Source of the DNA: Chitinophaga skermanii
GTDB taxonomy: Bacteria > Bacteroidota > Bacteroidia > Chitinophagales > Chitinophagaceae
Reading direction: 5' to 3'
Length of the DNA stretch: 64,000 nucleotides
Assembly: GCF_003259335.1 (NCBI RefSeq)
Contig: NZ_QLLL01000001.1
Location: 838,406-902,405, forward strand
A model generated the notes under the pieces. It was not told the origin of the DNA. It saw only the letters and a program-made list of their open reading frames with translations, and searched no databases. Below, one piece after another: positions 34,537-44,339 of the stretch. Positions within the stretch are counted from its first letter, which is position 1, and each line of letters opens with the position of its first letter. The position numbers and the translations under genes are program-made.

Positions 34537-35940
34537 ATGAAACGTATTGCATATATATTGGGCATCTTGGCGATTACTGCCAGCAGTTGCGCGAAATTAG
34601 ACGAAACGCCATATACATTTATTTCACCCGAGATTTTCTATAAAACCCGTAACGATGCTATTGCAGCTGTAACAGCGGCTTATTCATCGGTTCGTAATAA
34701 CGGCTTCGTAGCAAGAAACTACGCGATTTTGGGAGAGATTACGACCGATAACATGTTCCCGTTACCGAATAATGCCGATCGTATCCAATTGGATAACTAT
34801 GTGCATAATTCTCAGAACGTGATTCTCCGCGAAACTTGGCAAACATTTTACCAAGGTATTCACAACTGTAACTTCGTGATCGATTATGTACCGAAGATTA
34901 ATATGGACGAAACTTTGCGTGCCCGCTTAGTGGGTGAAGCGAAGTTCTTACGTGCTTTCTATTACTTCCATTTAACGCGTTTATTTGGAGACTTGCCTTT
35001 AATGGTAACGGCTACTGCTTCTTTGGATAAATTAACCTATCCAAAACGCGATCCACGCGCTAAAGTGTACGAACAAATCATTTTGGATTTGAAGGATGCG
35101 GAAGAAGTATTGCCTATTTCATATACAGGTGCCGACCAAGGCCGGGCTACGAAAGGTGCTGCCAAAGCATTTTTGGCTAGTGCTTATTTAACCACTAAAC
35201 AATACCAATTAGCATACGATAAAGCGGCAGAAGTAATGGCGCCAAGTATGGGGTATGGTTTGTGGGATAACTATGCTGATGTATTCGATATTAAAAACGA
35301 GTTTGGTAAAGAAGCCATTTTTGATGCACAATTCATGAGTGGTCCTAATAACCAAGGAGGTAACTTAATTGCCTTCTTTGCACAAGAGAACAACTCGGTA
35401 GGTGGTCGTGGTTTCGGTTCATTCCAACCTACGCAAGAATTATACGATGCCTTTAACCCGGCAGATAAACGCCGCGAGGTGTTTTTCACAAAAGGAACGG
35501 ATAATAAATACTATTGTAACAAATGGATTGATGCAGATGCTAAAACAGAGAACCAATCGGATAACAACTATCCTTTGATGCGTTATGCCGATGTGGTATT
35601 GATTGCGGCGGAAGCATACAACGAAGTACACGTTCCAGTGAATGATAACGCTGCTTATAAAGCGGTGAACAGTATCCGCAAGCGTGCCGGCTTACCAGAT
35701 TTCCAGAATTTATCGCAAGCACAACTCCGCGACTCTATCTTCCAAGAAAGAAGGTTAGAGTTATGCTTTGAAGGTCATCGTTGGTTCGACTTAGTTAGAA
35801 CCGACAAATTGGTGAGCACTTTAACAGCAAAAGGAACGACTAATATTAAAGCTTTTCATGTACTATTTCCAGTCCCCCAATTTGAAATAGATCTGAATCC
35901 AAACTTAAAACCGCAGAATACCGGGTATGATCCAAACTAA
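34537..35940 (+). CDS. SusD/RagB-family outer membrane lipoprotein
   Basis: A 467-residue SusD protein with lipobox (ASSCAK, Cys at about 18), LDETPYTFISPEIFYKT, LVGEAKFLRAFYYFHLTRLF, YPLMRYADVVLIAAEAYNE and the C-terminal RRLELCFEGHRWFDLVRTDK, typical of canonical SusD. The end FHVLFPVPQFEIDLNPNL matches the family consensus closely. Second gene of the 31421 operon and followed by a perfect hairpin terminator. Confidence 0.95.
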   Translation: MKRIAYILGILAITASSCAKLDETPYTFISPEIFYKTRNDAIAAVTAAYSSVRNNGFVARNYAILGEITTDNMFPLPNNADRIQLDNYVHNSQNVILRETWQTFYQGIHNCNFVIDYVPKINMDETLRARLVGEAKFLRAFYYFHLTRLFGDLPLMVTATASLDKLTYPKRDPRAKVYEQIILDLKDAEEVLPISYTGADQGRATKGAAKAFLASAYLTTKQYQLAYDKAAEVMAPSMGYGLWDNYADVFDIKNEFGKEAIFDAQFMSGPNNQGGNLIAFFAQENNSVGGRGFGSFQPTQELYDAFNPADKRREVFFTKGTDNKYYCNKWIDADAKTENQSDNNYPLMRYADVVLIAAEAYNEVHVPVNDNAAYKAVNSIRKRAGLPDFQNLSQAQLRDSIFQERRLELCFEGHRWFDLVRTDKLVSTLTAKGTTNIKAFHVLFPVPQFEIDLNPNLKPQNTGYDPN

Positions 35941-35964
35941 CCGGTGGTGAAGTTTACAATCTAC

Positions 35965-35990
35965 AAGGCTGTTGAAAAATCAACAGCCTT
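35965..35990. terminator. Bidirectional terminator between convergent genes
   Basis: Perfect 11-bp arms AAGGCTGTTGA (35965-35975) and TCAACAGCCTT (35980-35990) with an AAAA loop; GTTTGTTTTA follows on the plus strand. It serves the SusCD operon and the convergent epimerase gene. Confidence 0.85.
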
Positions 35991-36014
35991 GTTTGTTTTA
36001 TGAAATACCAATAT

Positions 36015-36953
36015 TTACTTGTTCGCTTGTTGTAGATACCAATTAGCCGTTGCTTTTACTCCTTCCTCGTAGGAGGTGGGCGTGAATTGAAAGGCCTTTT
36101 CGAATTTAGAAGAATCGAAGAGGAAAGGGAATTCATCTTGGTAACCCATTTCTACCATATCACGCATAAAAGGATTGAACACCCCAATCAGCCGAATCAT
36201 CCATTTCGGTATTACCATTATCTTGGATGTACCTCCCATATACTTCGCAGCTAACCCAATAAACTGCCTGCCTGTTAAAGCTGGTCGCACACTGGGAAGA
36301 TGCCAAATTTGGCCATAGGCATGCGCTGTTATAGCGAGCATATACAAGGCCTTGGCAGCATCGGGGGTATAATTGTACGCCCTTGGTACATCGGGGTTGA
36401 TAAACCATTGTGGTCGCTTACCTTTCAGCATGTTAGCAAATACCAAGGTGCCTGCTGCACTTTTATCGGTTACGCCGGGACCATAAAAATCTACGGCCCT
36501 TGCAATGATAGCCTCTAAGTTGCCGGCTTTCATTTCAGCTTCCAACAGGCGGGCAATGTAGGCTCTTACGACGCCTTTTTTACTGCTGGGTTTATAGGGT
36601 GTTTCTTCCGTGATAGGCCCATCTACTTTCCCATACATATAGGCATCGTCGAAGAAGACCAATTTCGCATGAATGGCTTTGCTAACACGGATCACGTTTT
36701 GCATGATTTGCGGCCATTGTATAGCCCATAATTTCGCGTTGTAAGGTATACCGATGGTAAGGTATACAATGTCGGAGCCGTCTAATGCTTTGTATAATTG
36801 CTCATAATCTAGCACATTCGCAGCGCGGGTTTCTGTACCTTCAACAGGCTGAGGCTTGCGCGATACTAAGCGAATGTTTTCATGATGCGCTTGTAAAACG
36901 GGTAGTAGTGCTTGTGCAATGGTGCCATTTGCACCGAGTATGGTATGTAGCAT
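36015..36953 (-). CDS. NAD(P)-dependent epimerase/dehydratase-like protein
   Basis: A 312-residue Rossmann-fold protein of the atypical SDR/NmrA-epimerase type. The N-terminus MLHTILGANGTIAQALLPVL carries the GxxGxxx dinucleotide loop, SRKPQPV follows strand 2, and YMYGKVDGPITEETPYKPSS holds the YxxxK-like region. The C-terminal half matches SDR substrate domains (FYGPGVTDKSAAGTLVFANM). ATG 36953 is preferred to a start at 36983, which would overlap the candidate promoter. Divergent from an AraC regulator whose start is 84 bp away, its likely controller. Substrate unknown. Confidence 0.85.
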   Translation of the reverse strand: MLHTILGANGTIAQALLPVLQAHHENIRLVSRKPQPVEGTETRAANVLDYEQLYKALDGSDIVYLTIGIPYNAKLWAIQWPQIMQNVIRVSKAIHAKLVFFDDAYMYGKVDGPITEETPYKPSSKKGVVRAYIARLLEAEMKAGNLEAIIARAVDFYGPGVTDKSAAGTLVFANMLKGKRPQWFINPDVPRAYNYTPDAAKALYMLAITAHAYGQIWHLPSVRPALTGRQFIGLAAKYMGGTSKIMVIPKWMIRLIGVFNPFMRDMVEMGYQDEFPFLFDSSKFEKAFQFTPTSYEEGVKATANWYLQQANK

Positions 36954-36982
36954 GATGGTTGTTTTTATTAATTTTGATACCA

Positions 36983-36990
36983 CAAAGCTA
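36983..36990 (-). promoter_or_regulatory. Candidate -7 element for the epimerase gene
   Basis: On the minus strand this reads TAGCTTTG, a full match to the Bacteroidota -7 consensus TAnnTTTG, 29 bp before the ATG at 36953. A clear TTTG -33 box is not seen, so an activator may be needed; the divergent AraC protein would fit. Confidence 0.4.
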
Positions 36991-37037
36991 TTCCTACCAC
37001 TTGGGGGAAAATTGTAAGAAAACGAAATCTAACTTTC

Positions 37038-37871
37038 ATGGAACAAGGTGGAAGGTATCCGGTACATCCCGGCTTGCAGGGAGTTTTAAGTCATTATTAC
37101 GTGATCCGCAAAGCGGCTTATGATCCTATAGAAACCTTTCATCTATCGCCGAATCTTGAAATGATGCTCGTTTTCAATTTCGGACCTCCTATTAAATATG
37201 GTTTCGGGGAAGACACTTCTTTACCCTATACGCTACATCAAATCAATATTGTAGGTCCTTTGCGTAAGATGTTGAATTACGAAGTACCGCCAGCGGCCGA
37301 TTTGTTAATCTTACCTTTCCAGTATAATGGCTTTTACCGCTTATTCCATGCTTCGTTGGATGTGTATGATGAAAAGGGGATGAGCGCAAGCGATGCGGCT
37401 TTACAAGCAGAAAGGGTAGAAGATTTGTGGAAGATGTTGGCTTCATTGGAGCATACGGCTGCACGTATCGCGGTGCTTGATCAATATTTGTTAAAGGCCA
37501 TTTCCTCTACAGGTGACCATTTATTGCCTTTGTTAGATCACATCGATACCATCCACGATACAACACTAAATCCCGTTAAGGTTATAGCTGCCAAAACCGC
37601 GCTCACCGAAAGATCGGTACAACTACAGTTTAAGAAGTATGTAGGGTATTCCTTGAAGGAGTTAACCCGGTTTCTTCGCTTTAAATCGTTACTAGCAGAA
37701 ATATCGAACATGCCATTTACGAATAAGGTAGATTGGTTTGGATTGATTGTAAAGTATAATTACCACGACCAAAGTCATTTAATAAAAGACTTTAAATACT
37801 TCACTGGTGTAACACCCCGGCAATTCATGCAACTGAATGCCGACGGGTATTTCTGCATTGGCAGGGATTAG
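37038..37871 (+). CDS. AraC-family transcriptional regulator
   Basis: A 277-residue regulator. The N-terminal half is an AraC-type sensing domain of the Bacteroidota 'HLSPNLEMMLVFNFGPP' kind (DUF6597-like). The C-terminal part has the double HTH: LNPVKVIAAKTALTERSVQL, QFKKYVGYSLKELTRFLRFK, then FGLIVKYNYHDQSHLIKDFK and YFTGVTPRQFMQ. It is transcribed divergently from the NAD-dependent epimerase and so probably controls it. Confidence 0.88.
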   Translation: MEQGGRYPVHPGLQGVLSHYYVIRKAAYDPIETFHLSPNLEMMLVFNFGPPIKYGFGEDTSLPYTLHQINIVGPLRKMLNYEVPPAADLLILPFQYNGFYRLFHASLDVYDEKGMSASDAALQAERVEDLWKMLASLEHTAARIAVLDQYLLKAISSTGDHLLPLLDHIDTIHDTTLNPVKVIAAKTALTERSVQLQFKKYVGYSLKELTRFLRFKSLLAEISNMPFTNKVDWFGLIVKYNYHDQSHLIKDFKYFTGVTPRQFMQLNADGYFCIGRD

Positions 37872-37923
37872 GTGTGCTAAACTTGTTCATTTCTACCCCG
37901 CTGAAGTGTGGTAAATTCATTGT

Positions 37924-38979
37924 ATGAAAAATGGATGGTTACCCGCAGCATATCCCATTGTGCAAGCACCGATGTTAGGTGTTACGAGTCCTGCTATGGT
38001 GGCAGCGGCGGCGAATGCAGGTGCATTAGGCTCTTTGCCGGTGGGTGGTTTATCGTATGATCAAACAGCCGCTTTAATACAAGCGGTGAAGTCGTTAACG
38101 AAACTGCCTTTCGCGGTCAATTTGTTTGTACATGATATACCTAGCGTGATCGACGAGCAAGCTTTTGATGATATGCAGGTTTGGATGCAACAAACGGCCG
38201 ATAAATACCAGCTTGCCTTTCAACCGCTTCAACGTGCACAACTCCAGTTCTTCCATTATACGGAACAATTGCCTTTACTGGTAGACCCGCAAATTGCCGT
38301 GGTGAGTTTCACGTTCGGCAACCTCAACAGCGAAGCAATTCAATTCCTTCATCAACATAATAAAATACTCGTGGGAACTGCTACCAGTGCCGAAGAAGCA
38401 AAAGTGCTCGATGAAAGTGGAATAGATGTTATTACAGCACAAGGTATTGAAGCTGGAGGGCATAGGGGGGCGTTCCTTCATCCCGAACAATTACCGCAAA
38501 TTGGATTGCTAACACTTTTACAATCGATACAACAAGTTACAAAGAAACCCATCATTGCTGCCGGGGGCATTGGGCATGCCGCTGCGGCAAAAGCAGCTAT
38601 GGTAGCAGGTGCCCAAGCGGTACAAATTGGTTCGTTATTCTTAGCCAGTAATGAAAGCTTGGCCATTCCTGCATACAAAACAGCGGTTCTTCAATCCAAA
38701 GATACCAGCACTGCATTAACCCGCGCCTTCTCTGGTAGGTGGGCACGCGGTATTCAAAATACGTTTATGCAGCTATTGGAGAAAGAAGGCATCGATATTC
38801 CACCATACCCTGTACAGAATAGCTTAACAACCGGGTTTAGAAAGGCAGCGCAAGCAGCGAATAATAGCGAGCTGACGAATTTATGGGCTGGGCAAATGGC
38901 CAATAAAGCACGCGAAGCGAGTACAACAATAATATTACAGGAATTAATAGCAGCAGGAAAAGCGGTAGGAGCTTGGTGA
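37924..38979 (+). CDS. Nitronate monooxygenase (2-nitropropane dioxygenase family)
   Basis: A 351-residue FMN TIM-barrel enzyme. Visible motifs: YPIVQAPMLGVTSPAMVAAA, NAGALGSLPVGG, FAVNLFVHD, the catalytic-type GIEAGGHRGAF (His about 180), PIIAAGGIGHAAAAKAAMVA (phosphate loop) and AVQIGSLFLASNES. Family members oxidise nitronates to aldehydes and nitrite. Starts 52 bp after the AraC gene on the same strand, so it may be co-transcribed with it. Confidence 0.9.
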   Translation: MKNGWLPAAYPIVQAPMLGVTSPAMVAAAANAGALGSLPVGGLSYDQTAALIQAVKSLTKLPFAVNLFVHDIPSVIDEQAFDDMQVWMQQTADKYQLAFQPLQRAQLQFFHYTEQLPLLVDPQIAVVSFTFGNLNSEAIQFLHQHNKILVGTATSAEEAKVLDESGIDVITAQGIEAGGHRGAFLHPEQLPQIGLLTLLQSIQQVTKKPIIAAGGIGHAAAAKAAMVAGAQAVQIGSLFLASNESLAIPAYKTAVLQSKDTSTALTRAFSGRWARGIQNTFMQLLEKEGIDIPPYPVQNSLTTGFRKAAQAANNSELTNLWAGQMANKAREASTTIILQELIAAGKAVGAW

Positions 38980-38983
38980 CATT

Positions 38984-39057
38984 CCAGGTGCCGAACGTAC
39001 ATACTTTGGGTAAGCATCCGTACACCTGGTCTGTCTGTAGATTGGCGGAAGTCTACA
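38984..39057. terminator. Pair of hairpins between convergent genes
   Basis: CCAGGTG (38984-38990) with CACCTGG (39023-39029), and TGTAGA (39036-39041) with TCTACA (39052-39057). Neither has a clean T-run; weak terminators at best. Confidence 0.3.
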
Positions 39058-39101
39058 ATAAATTTGTGGTTAAAATTACTTTGCCGAGCATAACGATTAG
39101 G

Positions 39102-39797
39102 TTAAACGTTTGTATTAAAAATTCTTTCCAATCCTTCACTATACCCACTTCCAACAGGTAAAGCAAGGTGGGCTATGTACACATTGTTTTTATCCAGTTT
39201 ATCTACAAATTTGTGTGCTACAATATAAGAACGATGTATCCGGGTGAATTGCGCAGGTGGTAACAATTGTTCCGCTTCCTGCATGGTCATCCGCGAAAGT
39301 ATCTTTCCCTTATCTCCAATAAATTGAACGTAATTGCCCGCGCTTTGTACATAATGGATAGATGTTACAGGGATTCTCACTTGATCATAGCCACTTTTAA
39401 CGGCGATAAATGCTTCTTCTTTGAACGCTTCACGCTTTAGATGTTGTAAATACAGGGCTTTCTCACATGCTTTTTCAAACCGTTGTAGCGAAAACGGTTT
39501 AAGTAGGTAATCTATTGCGTTGAGCTCAAAACTTTTTACGGCATGCTCGGTATAAGCCGTTGTGAAAATTACCATCGTTTCCTTGGAAACCCTTGCTGAT
39601 ACATCTAATCCGCTGATGTCGGGCATTTTTATGTCCAAGAAAATTAAATCTACCGGGTGCTTTGCAACATAGTCCATGGCTTCAAAGGCATCGGTGAATA
39701 CTGCTAGTAGTGTTATGCCTTTCACTTTTCCTACGAAGTTTTGGATAATGTTCAGCGCGATAGGTTCGTCGTCGATGGCAATTGTTCGTAATATCAT
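39102..39797 (-). CDS. LytTR-type response regulator
   Basis: A 231-residue two-component response regulator. Receiver domain: AIDDEP at the N-terminus, phospho-acceptor Asp55 in LIFLDIKMPDISG, Thr in FTTAYTEHAV, Lys in YLLKPFS. C-terminal LytTR DNA-binding domain: IAVKSGYDQVRIPVTSIHYV, QSAGNYVQF, MTMQEAEQLLPPAQFTRIHR and SYIVAHKFVDKL. Five bp separate it from the histidine kinase gene upstream, its obvious partner. Confidence 0.95.
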   Translation of the reverse strand: MILRTIAIDDEPIALNIIQNFVGKVKGITLLAVFTDAFEAMDYVAKHPVDLIFLDIKMPDISGLDVSARVSKETMVIFTTAYTEHAVKSFELNAIDYLLKPFSLQRFEKACEKALYLQHLKREAFKEEAFIAVKSGYDQVRIPVTSIHYVQSAGNYVQFIGDKGKILSRMTMQEAEQLLPPAQFTRIHRSYIVAHKFVDKLDKNNVYIAHLALPVGSGYSEGLERIFNTNV

Positions 39798-39802
39798 AGG
39801 GT

Positions 39803-41200
39803 TTATACTGTTAATGTTAGGTGTACGAAATACTCTTGCGTGCCTTGGCGAATGCTTAATTCGTGCTTGCCTGGGTATAATAATTCTAAGCGTTGCTTCA
39901 CATTGTTCAAACCAATGCCTGTATTGTAACGTTCTGTATCTTCACTGTGCCTAGCGTGTACAGAGTTATTCACATCGAAATAGATATGGTGGTCGTCGCA
40001 ATACAAGGAAATGTTTACCCATGATTTTTCGCGCAGGCTGATACCATGTTTGAAAGCATTTTCAATGAACGGGATCAGCAACATAGGCGCTACAAGGTGG
40101 TTGCAGTTGATATCTTCGATTTTACTGGTGATATGTACTTTATCGGATGTTTGTACGCGGAGGGTTTGTAAATGAATGTAGTTTTTCATGTATTCAACCT
40201 CGCTGCTCATCGGGATAAAGTCTTGCAAGTTTTCTTCCAACATAAACCGCATCATATCACCCAAGCGTTGTACGCCCGTAGCGGTACGATCGGCATTTTC
40301 TTGTAAGGCAGTACCGTACAGCGTATTCAACGAGTTGAATAAGAAGTGCGGGTTAATTTGGTTGCGGAGTAAATCAAGACTGGCATTGGAATGACCAAGC
40401 TTGGTATTGAGTTTTTGAACTTGCAAATAGTGTTGTTTATTTCTTTCGTAATGGAAGATGGATAAGCCAATGAACAAGATAGGTACACATACTTGCAAGA
40501 TTAAGATGTAGGCATCATCGTAGTTACGGGAGAAAGTAGCCATAAAGATCATGAATAGTAACACGAAGCTAATGGCTAACAAGGCGTAATATTTGAACTC
40601 GTTGTGCTTTTTACCTTCTTTGAAAGGCAGTAATAAGTAGTGGTTGATTAAATAGAGCAACCCGCAAACCGGGATAATAGTGGCCCATAATTCTTGTGCA
40701 ATACGGTATCCTCTGCCGCTTAGGATGAAGAAGCCTAACACGTAAACGGTGGTAATCAACAAAAACTCCCGCAACATTTTTTGCATAGTACCGTTTTCGA
40801 GGGTATAGGGGATGAATTTGTCGAGGATTAGATATTTAAGGGTGTTGTAAGCTGCTAATAGCGCCGTAAAAGCTAGTGCCACAGGCATAATTGTTGTGAA
40901 AATTTTGCTCACCATATTAAACGGATAATCGGCGGAATAAAAATTCAAGATGGCCACCGATGCTACTACGAATCCATACGCACCTACCCATCCAAGGATC
41001 AACTTTTTCCATGCTTTGCGACCATAATAGATGGGCGTCCATACAACATCCACAAATACGAAAGCTACATACACGATGAAACTGAAAATTAATAGGCTAA
41101 CAGCATCGGGACGGTACGAGCTAAGGAGGGAACCGATTTGTGCCGCCATGATAATGGTGGCGAGCATGAACTCTATAAACGAAATGATTTTGTTTCTCAT
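39803..41200 (-). CDS. LytS-type (YehU-like) sensor histidine kinase
   Basis: A 465-residue membrane kinase. ATG 41200 is preferred over a TTG six codons earlier. Seven or eight hydrophobic helices occupy roughly residues 5-255. The His_kinase domain follows: DLLRNQINPHFLFNSLNTLY with the phospho-acceptor His, then the HATPase part (LVAPMLLIPFIENAFKHGIS, GIGLNNVKQRLELLYP). This family transmits to LytTR regulators, here the gene directly downstream. Stimulus unknown. Confidence 0.93.
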   Translation of the reverse strand: MRNKIISFIEFMLATIIMAAQIGSLLSSYRPDAVSLLIFSFIVYVAFVFVDVVWTPIYYGRKAWKKLILGWVGAYGFVVASVAILNFYSADYPFNMVSKIFTTIMPVALAFTALLAAYNTLKYLILDKFIPYTLENGTMQKMLREFLLITTVYVLGFFILSGRGYRIAQELWATIIPVCGLLYLINHYLLLPFKEGKKHNEFKYYALLAISFVLLFMIFMATFSRNYDDAYILILQVCVPILFIGLSIFHYERNKQHYLQVQKLNTKLGHSNASLDLLRNQINPHFLFNSLNTLYGTALQENADRTATGVQRLGDMMRFMLEENLQDFIPMSSEVEYMKNYIHLQTLRVQTSDKVHITSKIEDINCNHLVAPMLLIPFIENAFKHGISLREKSWVNISLYCDDHHIYFDVNNSVHARHSEDTERYNTGIGLNNVKQRLELLYPGKHELSIRQGTQEYFVHLTLTV

Positions 41201-41521
41201 GTAACTAATTTTATGCAAGTATACCCTGCATTTTCTAGGCTGTTTTTTGTAAGTGATGAAACCTACTTTTCATGTGATGATTTGGTGCTACAGCCTATTT
41301 TCTTGCCTCAATTTACTAGGTTCCCGGGTAAAATAGGGGCATTTGCATGTTTTTTGAGGTGGAAAAGAAAGATTTTGACAGGAATGATAAATAATTGTGG
41401 CGCTGCTTTATTTATTATTATTTTCTTCTTTAATTTGTAAACTTTAGTCAATCACCGGGCCAATAGTGGATAAAAAAAGCAGAAAATCAAGCCGGTGCTT
41501 GCTTCACTTTAATGTTGAATT
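41201..41521. other. Intergenic stretch of 321 bp
   Basis: AT-rich upstream region shared by the divergent kinase and CNNM genes. A -7-like TATACTTG on the minus strand (41216-41223) lies just upstream of the kinase start. I see no gene or strong hairpin here. Confidence 0.5.
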
Positions 41522-42808
41522 ATGACCGGAGATATATTATTGACGATTTTTCTTGTTCTGTTGAATGGCTTTTTCGTGGCCGCAGAGTTTGCAATCGTAA
41601 AAGTTAGGGCCACCCAAATCAGCAGTATGAAAACGGTGCCTTCGAACGTGCTTAAAACGGCCCAGAAGGTAGTCAATAACCTCGATGGTTACCTCGCTGC
41701 TACCCAATTAGGTATTACCTTGGCTTCCCTTGGCTTAGGTTGGGTAGGTGAAGAAGTTACAACAGAAATCATTTTAAATACCATGCAAGCCTTGAATGTG
41801 AACGTAACGCCGGAATTGGCGCATAAGATTTCTGTTCCTATCGCATTCTTGGTGATTACTATTTTACATATTGTATTCGGTGAATTAGCGCCTAAGTCAT
41901 TCGCCATTCGCAAACCGGCGCCCACTACACTTGTAGTAGCTGTGCCATTGCGTATTTTCTATTTCGTGTTCCGTCCATTCATTTGGTTCTTAAACGGTAT
42001 GGCCAATATGATTCTACGCATATTTGGTATTGCACCGATGAAAGAACATGAAATTCACACAGAAGAAGAACTTAAACTTATCATCTCTGAATCCCAAGAA
42101 GGCGGTGCCATCGAAGAAAGTGAGCGTGAGCTGATTCAGAATGTATTCGACTTCGATGATCGCCGTGTAAGGGATATACTTGTTCACAGGAAGAACATTG
42201 TTGCCTTAGATGCCGATTTACCGTTCGACGACTTTATCGACCTGGCCCTCAGCGAAGGGTATAGCCGTTACCCTGTGTATCAAAATTCAATCGACAACCT
42301 TATTGGTGTTATCAATACAAAAGACCTGTATACCGGTTTGCATGCCCATAAAGTAAAAACCCCGGGCGATATTATCCGCCCAGTTTTCTATGTACCCGAT
42401 AGCATGAAAATCAAAGACCTGTTGCGTACTTTCCAACAAAAGCACCAGCAGTTAGCAGTTGTAACGAACGAGTTTGGCGATACAAGCGGTATTGTTACCA
42501 TGGAAGACATCTTGGAAGAACTAGTAGGTGAAATTCAAGACGAGCACGACCATGAGCAACCCATTGTATTACAAACCCAGCCGAACGAATACATGGTGAA
42601 TGCACATCAAAACATTGATGAATTGAACAAGTATTTACCGGTGATGTTGCCAATGAGCAACCATTATAATACACTAGCGGGGTTGATTTCATATAAGCTG
42701 GAAGAGATTCCACATGAAGGACAAACCCTCACTATTGGGAATTACACCATTACGGTAACCAAAATGGCGAAAAGCTCCGTAGAAACGGTGAAGATGGTGT
42801 ATAAATAA
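41522..42808 (+). CDS. CNNM/CorC-HlyC family membrane protein with CBS pair
   Basis: A 428-residue protein. N-terminal DUF21/CNNM membrane domain (helices to about residue 185, with LNGFFVAAEFAIVKVRATQI, GYLAATQLGITLASLGLGWV, FGELAPKSFAIRKP). Two CBS motifs follow (VRDILVHRKNIVALDADLPF, LRTFQQKHQQLAVVTNEFGD, SGIVTMEDILEELVGEIQDE) and a C-terminal CorC_HlyC domain. The family includes Mg2+ or Na+-coupled transporters and was historically called haemolysin. Monocistronic with its own terminator. Confidence 0.93.
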   Translation: MTGDILLTIFLVLLNGFFVAAEFAIVKVRATQISSMKTVPSNVLKTAQKVVNNLDGYLAATQLGITLASLGLGWVGEEVTTEIILNTMQALNVNVTPELAHKISVPIAFLVITILHIVFGELAPKSFAIRKPAPTTLVVAVPLRIFYFVFRPFIWFLNGMANMILRIFGIAPMKEHEIHTEEELKLIISESQEGGAIEESERELIQNVFDFDDRRVRDILVHRKNIVALDADLPFDDFIDLALSEGYSRYPVYQNSIDNLIGVINTKDLYTGLHAHKVKTPGDIIRPVFYVPDSMKIKDLLRTFQQKHQQLAVVTNEFGDTSGIVTMEDILEELVGEIQDEHDHEQPIVLQTQPNEYMVNAHQNIDELNKYLPVMLPMSNHYNTLAGLISYKLEEIPHEGQTLTIGNYTITVTKMAKSSVETVKMVYK

Positions 42809-42829
42809 GAGAAATTACAAATTAACATA

Positions 42830-42861
42830 AGCCCGGTATGCTTGCATGCCGGGCTATTTTA
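42830..42861 (+). terminator. Rho-independent terminator after the CNNM gene
   Basis: AGCCCGGTATG (42830-42840) pairs with CATGCCGGGCT (42845-42855) with one G-U pair and a CTTG loop, followed by ATTTTATTT. Confidence 0.85.
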
Positions 42862-42941
42862 TTTATATAAAATAGAATGCTTGCACGTTTATTGCGGGTG
42901 AGCTAAATTAGTAGATTCACACATCCAAAAAATCCAGCAGT

Positions 42942-44282
42942 ATGAAAACTAGATTGCTTTATTCACTTGTGTTATTACCCTTCCTACATGCATGCTCCAG
43001 CGCCCCGCAGCAGTTAACAAACAAAACATTGCTTAGAAATGCCACCGTTATAGATGGCACGGGCAAAGCACCTATGACACAAACTGATATTCTTATTAGT
43101 GGAGATCAAATCGAGGCCATTGGCCAGCATTTGGATAGTACAGGTGCGAACGTAGTTGATTTGAACGGTAAAACTGTAATGCCTGCACTTATTTCGGCGC
43201 ATGTGCATATTGGGAATTTGAAGGATACTACCACCACCACCGGTAACTACACCCGCGAGAATATTCTATCGCAACTAAAGAAGTACGAAGATTACGGGGT
43301 GCTGCATGTGCTAGTGATGGGTACCGATCGCCCGTGGTTATTTAAAAGTGGTTTGAAAGATTCTAGTGCTACAGGTTTGTTACCCGGTGCCCGTATTCAT
43401 TCGGCCGGCTTTGGGTTTGGCGCTAGTGGTGGCGGATCGTTCAACCCTGCTGGGGCAAGTGACTTGTTTCATCCTGCAGATGCTGCAGAAGCAAAAACAA
43501 ACATTGATACGTTAGCGCAGTATAAGCCCGATATGGTAAAGATTTGGGTAGATGATTTTGGTGGTGGCTCAAAGAAAATGGAACCTGCCGTTTACCAAGC
43601 AATTATTAAAAATGCACATCAACATAACTTGCGTGTAGCGGCGCACTTGTATTACGCGGCCGATGCTTCAGCATTGGCGAATGACGGGTTAGATGTTATT
43701 GCCCATTCTATTCGAGATACTGTTATTACCGACGAATTGGTACAATTGCTCAAGCAAAAAGGAGTGTGTTACATACCAACACTATCCCTGGATGAGTTCT
43801 CTTTCATTTATGCACGTAAACCGGAATGGGTTGATGATGCTTTCTTCAAAGCAGCACTAGAGCCGGGTGTGTACGAGATGATTACATCGGAGAAATATCA
43901 AAACGACATCAAGAACTCTCCTTCCTACAACCGTAACATGAAAGGTTTTGAAATAGCCTTACAGAACTTGAAAAAGTTATACGATGGCGGTGTCATAATA
44001 GCCTTGGGTACTGATAGTGGTGCTACACCTGTACGTGTACAAGGGTTTAGCGAGCACTTGGAATTGGAGTTGATGGTAAAGGCAGGCTTGCTACCTATCG
44101 ATGCAATTAAAGCGGCCACGCAGAATGCTGCTAAAGTATTGAAGCTAGATGAACAATTCGGTACGATTGAGAAAGGGAAAGTAGCGGATTTATTGATTCT
44201 TGATGGAAACCCGGTGGAGGATATCAAGAACACAAGAAAGATCAACGCTGTGTATAAAGCTGGGAAAATTGTAAAACCATAA
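42942..44282 (+). CDS. Amidohydrolase-family lipoprotein (imidazolonepropionase-like)
   Basis: A 446-residue exported metal-dependent hydrolase with lipobox (LHACSS, Cys at about 18). Motifs: VIDGTGKAP, VMPALISAHVHIG (HxH metal site), VKIWVDDFGGG (the Lys that may bridge the metals), RVAAHLYYAADA, DVIAHSIRD, ALGTDSGATPV (metal Asp) and KVADLLILDGNPVEDI. Family members cleave cyclic amides or carbamate-like bonds such as prolidase-type dipeptides. Periplasmic or surface location is indicated by the lipobox; the substrate is not known. Confidence 0.9.
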   Translation: MKTRLLYSLVLLPFLHACSSAPQQLTNKTLLRNATVIDGTGKAPMTQTDILISGDQIEAIGQHLDSTGANVVDLNGKTVMPALISAHVHIGNLKDTTTTTGNYTRENILSQLKKYEDYGVLHVLVMGTDRPWLFKSGLKDSSATGLLPGARIHSAGFGFGASGGGSFNPAGASDLFHPADAAEAKTNIDTLAQYKPDMVKIWVDDFGGGSKKMEPAVYQAIIKNAHQHNLRVAAHLYYAADASALANDGLDVIAHSIRDTVITDELVQLLKQKGVCYIPTLSLDEFSFIYARKPEWVDDAFFKAALEPGVYEMITSEKYQNDIKNSPSYNRNMKGFEIALQNLKKLYDGGVIIALGTDSGATPVRVQGFSEHLELELMVKAGLLPIDAIKAATQNAAKVLKLDEQFGTIEKGKVADLLILDGNPVEDIKNTRKINAVYKAGKIVKP

Positions 44283-44339
44283 GCATGTAAAACTAGTGGC
44301 ACACTGGGCAAAATGCAGTGGTATTGGCAGCTTTAAAAT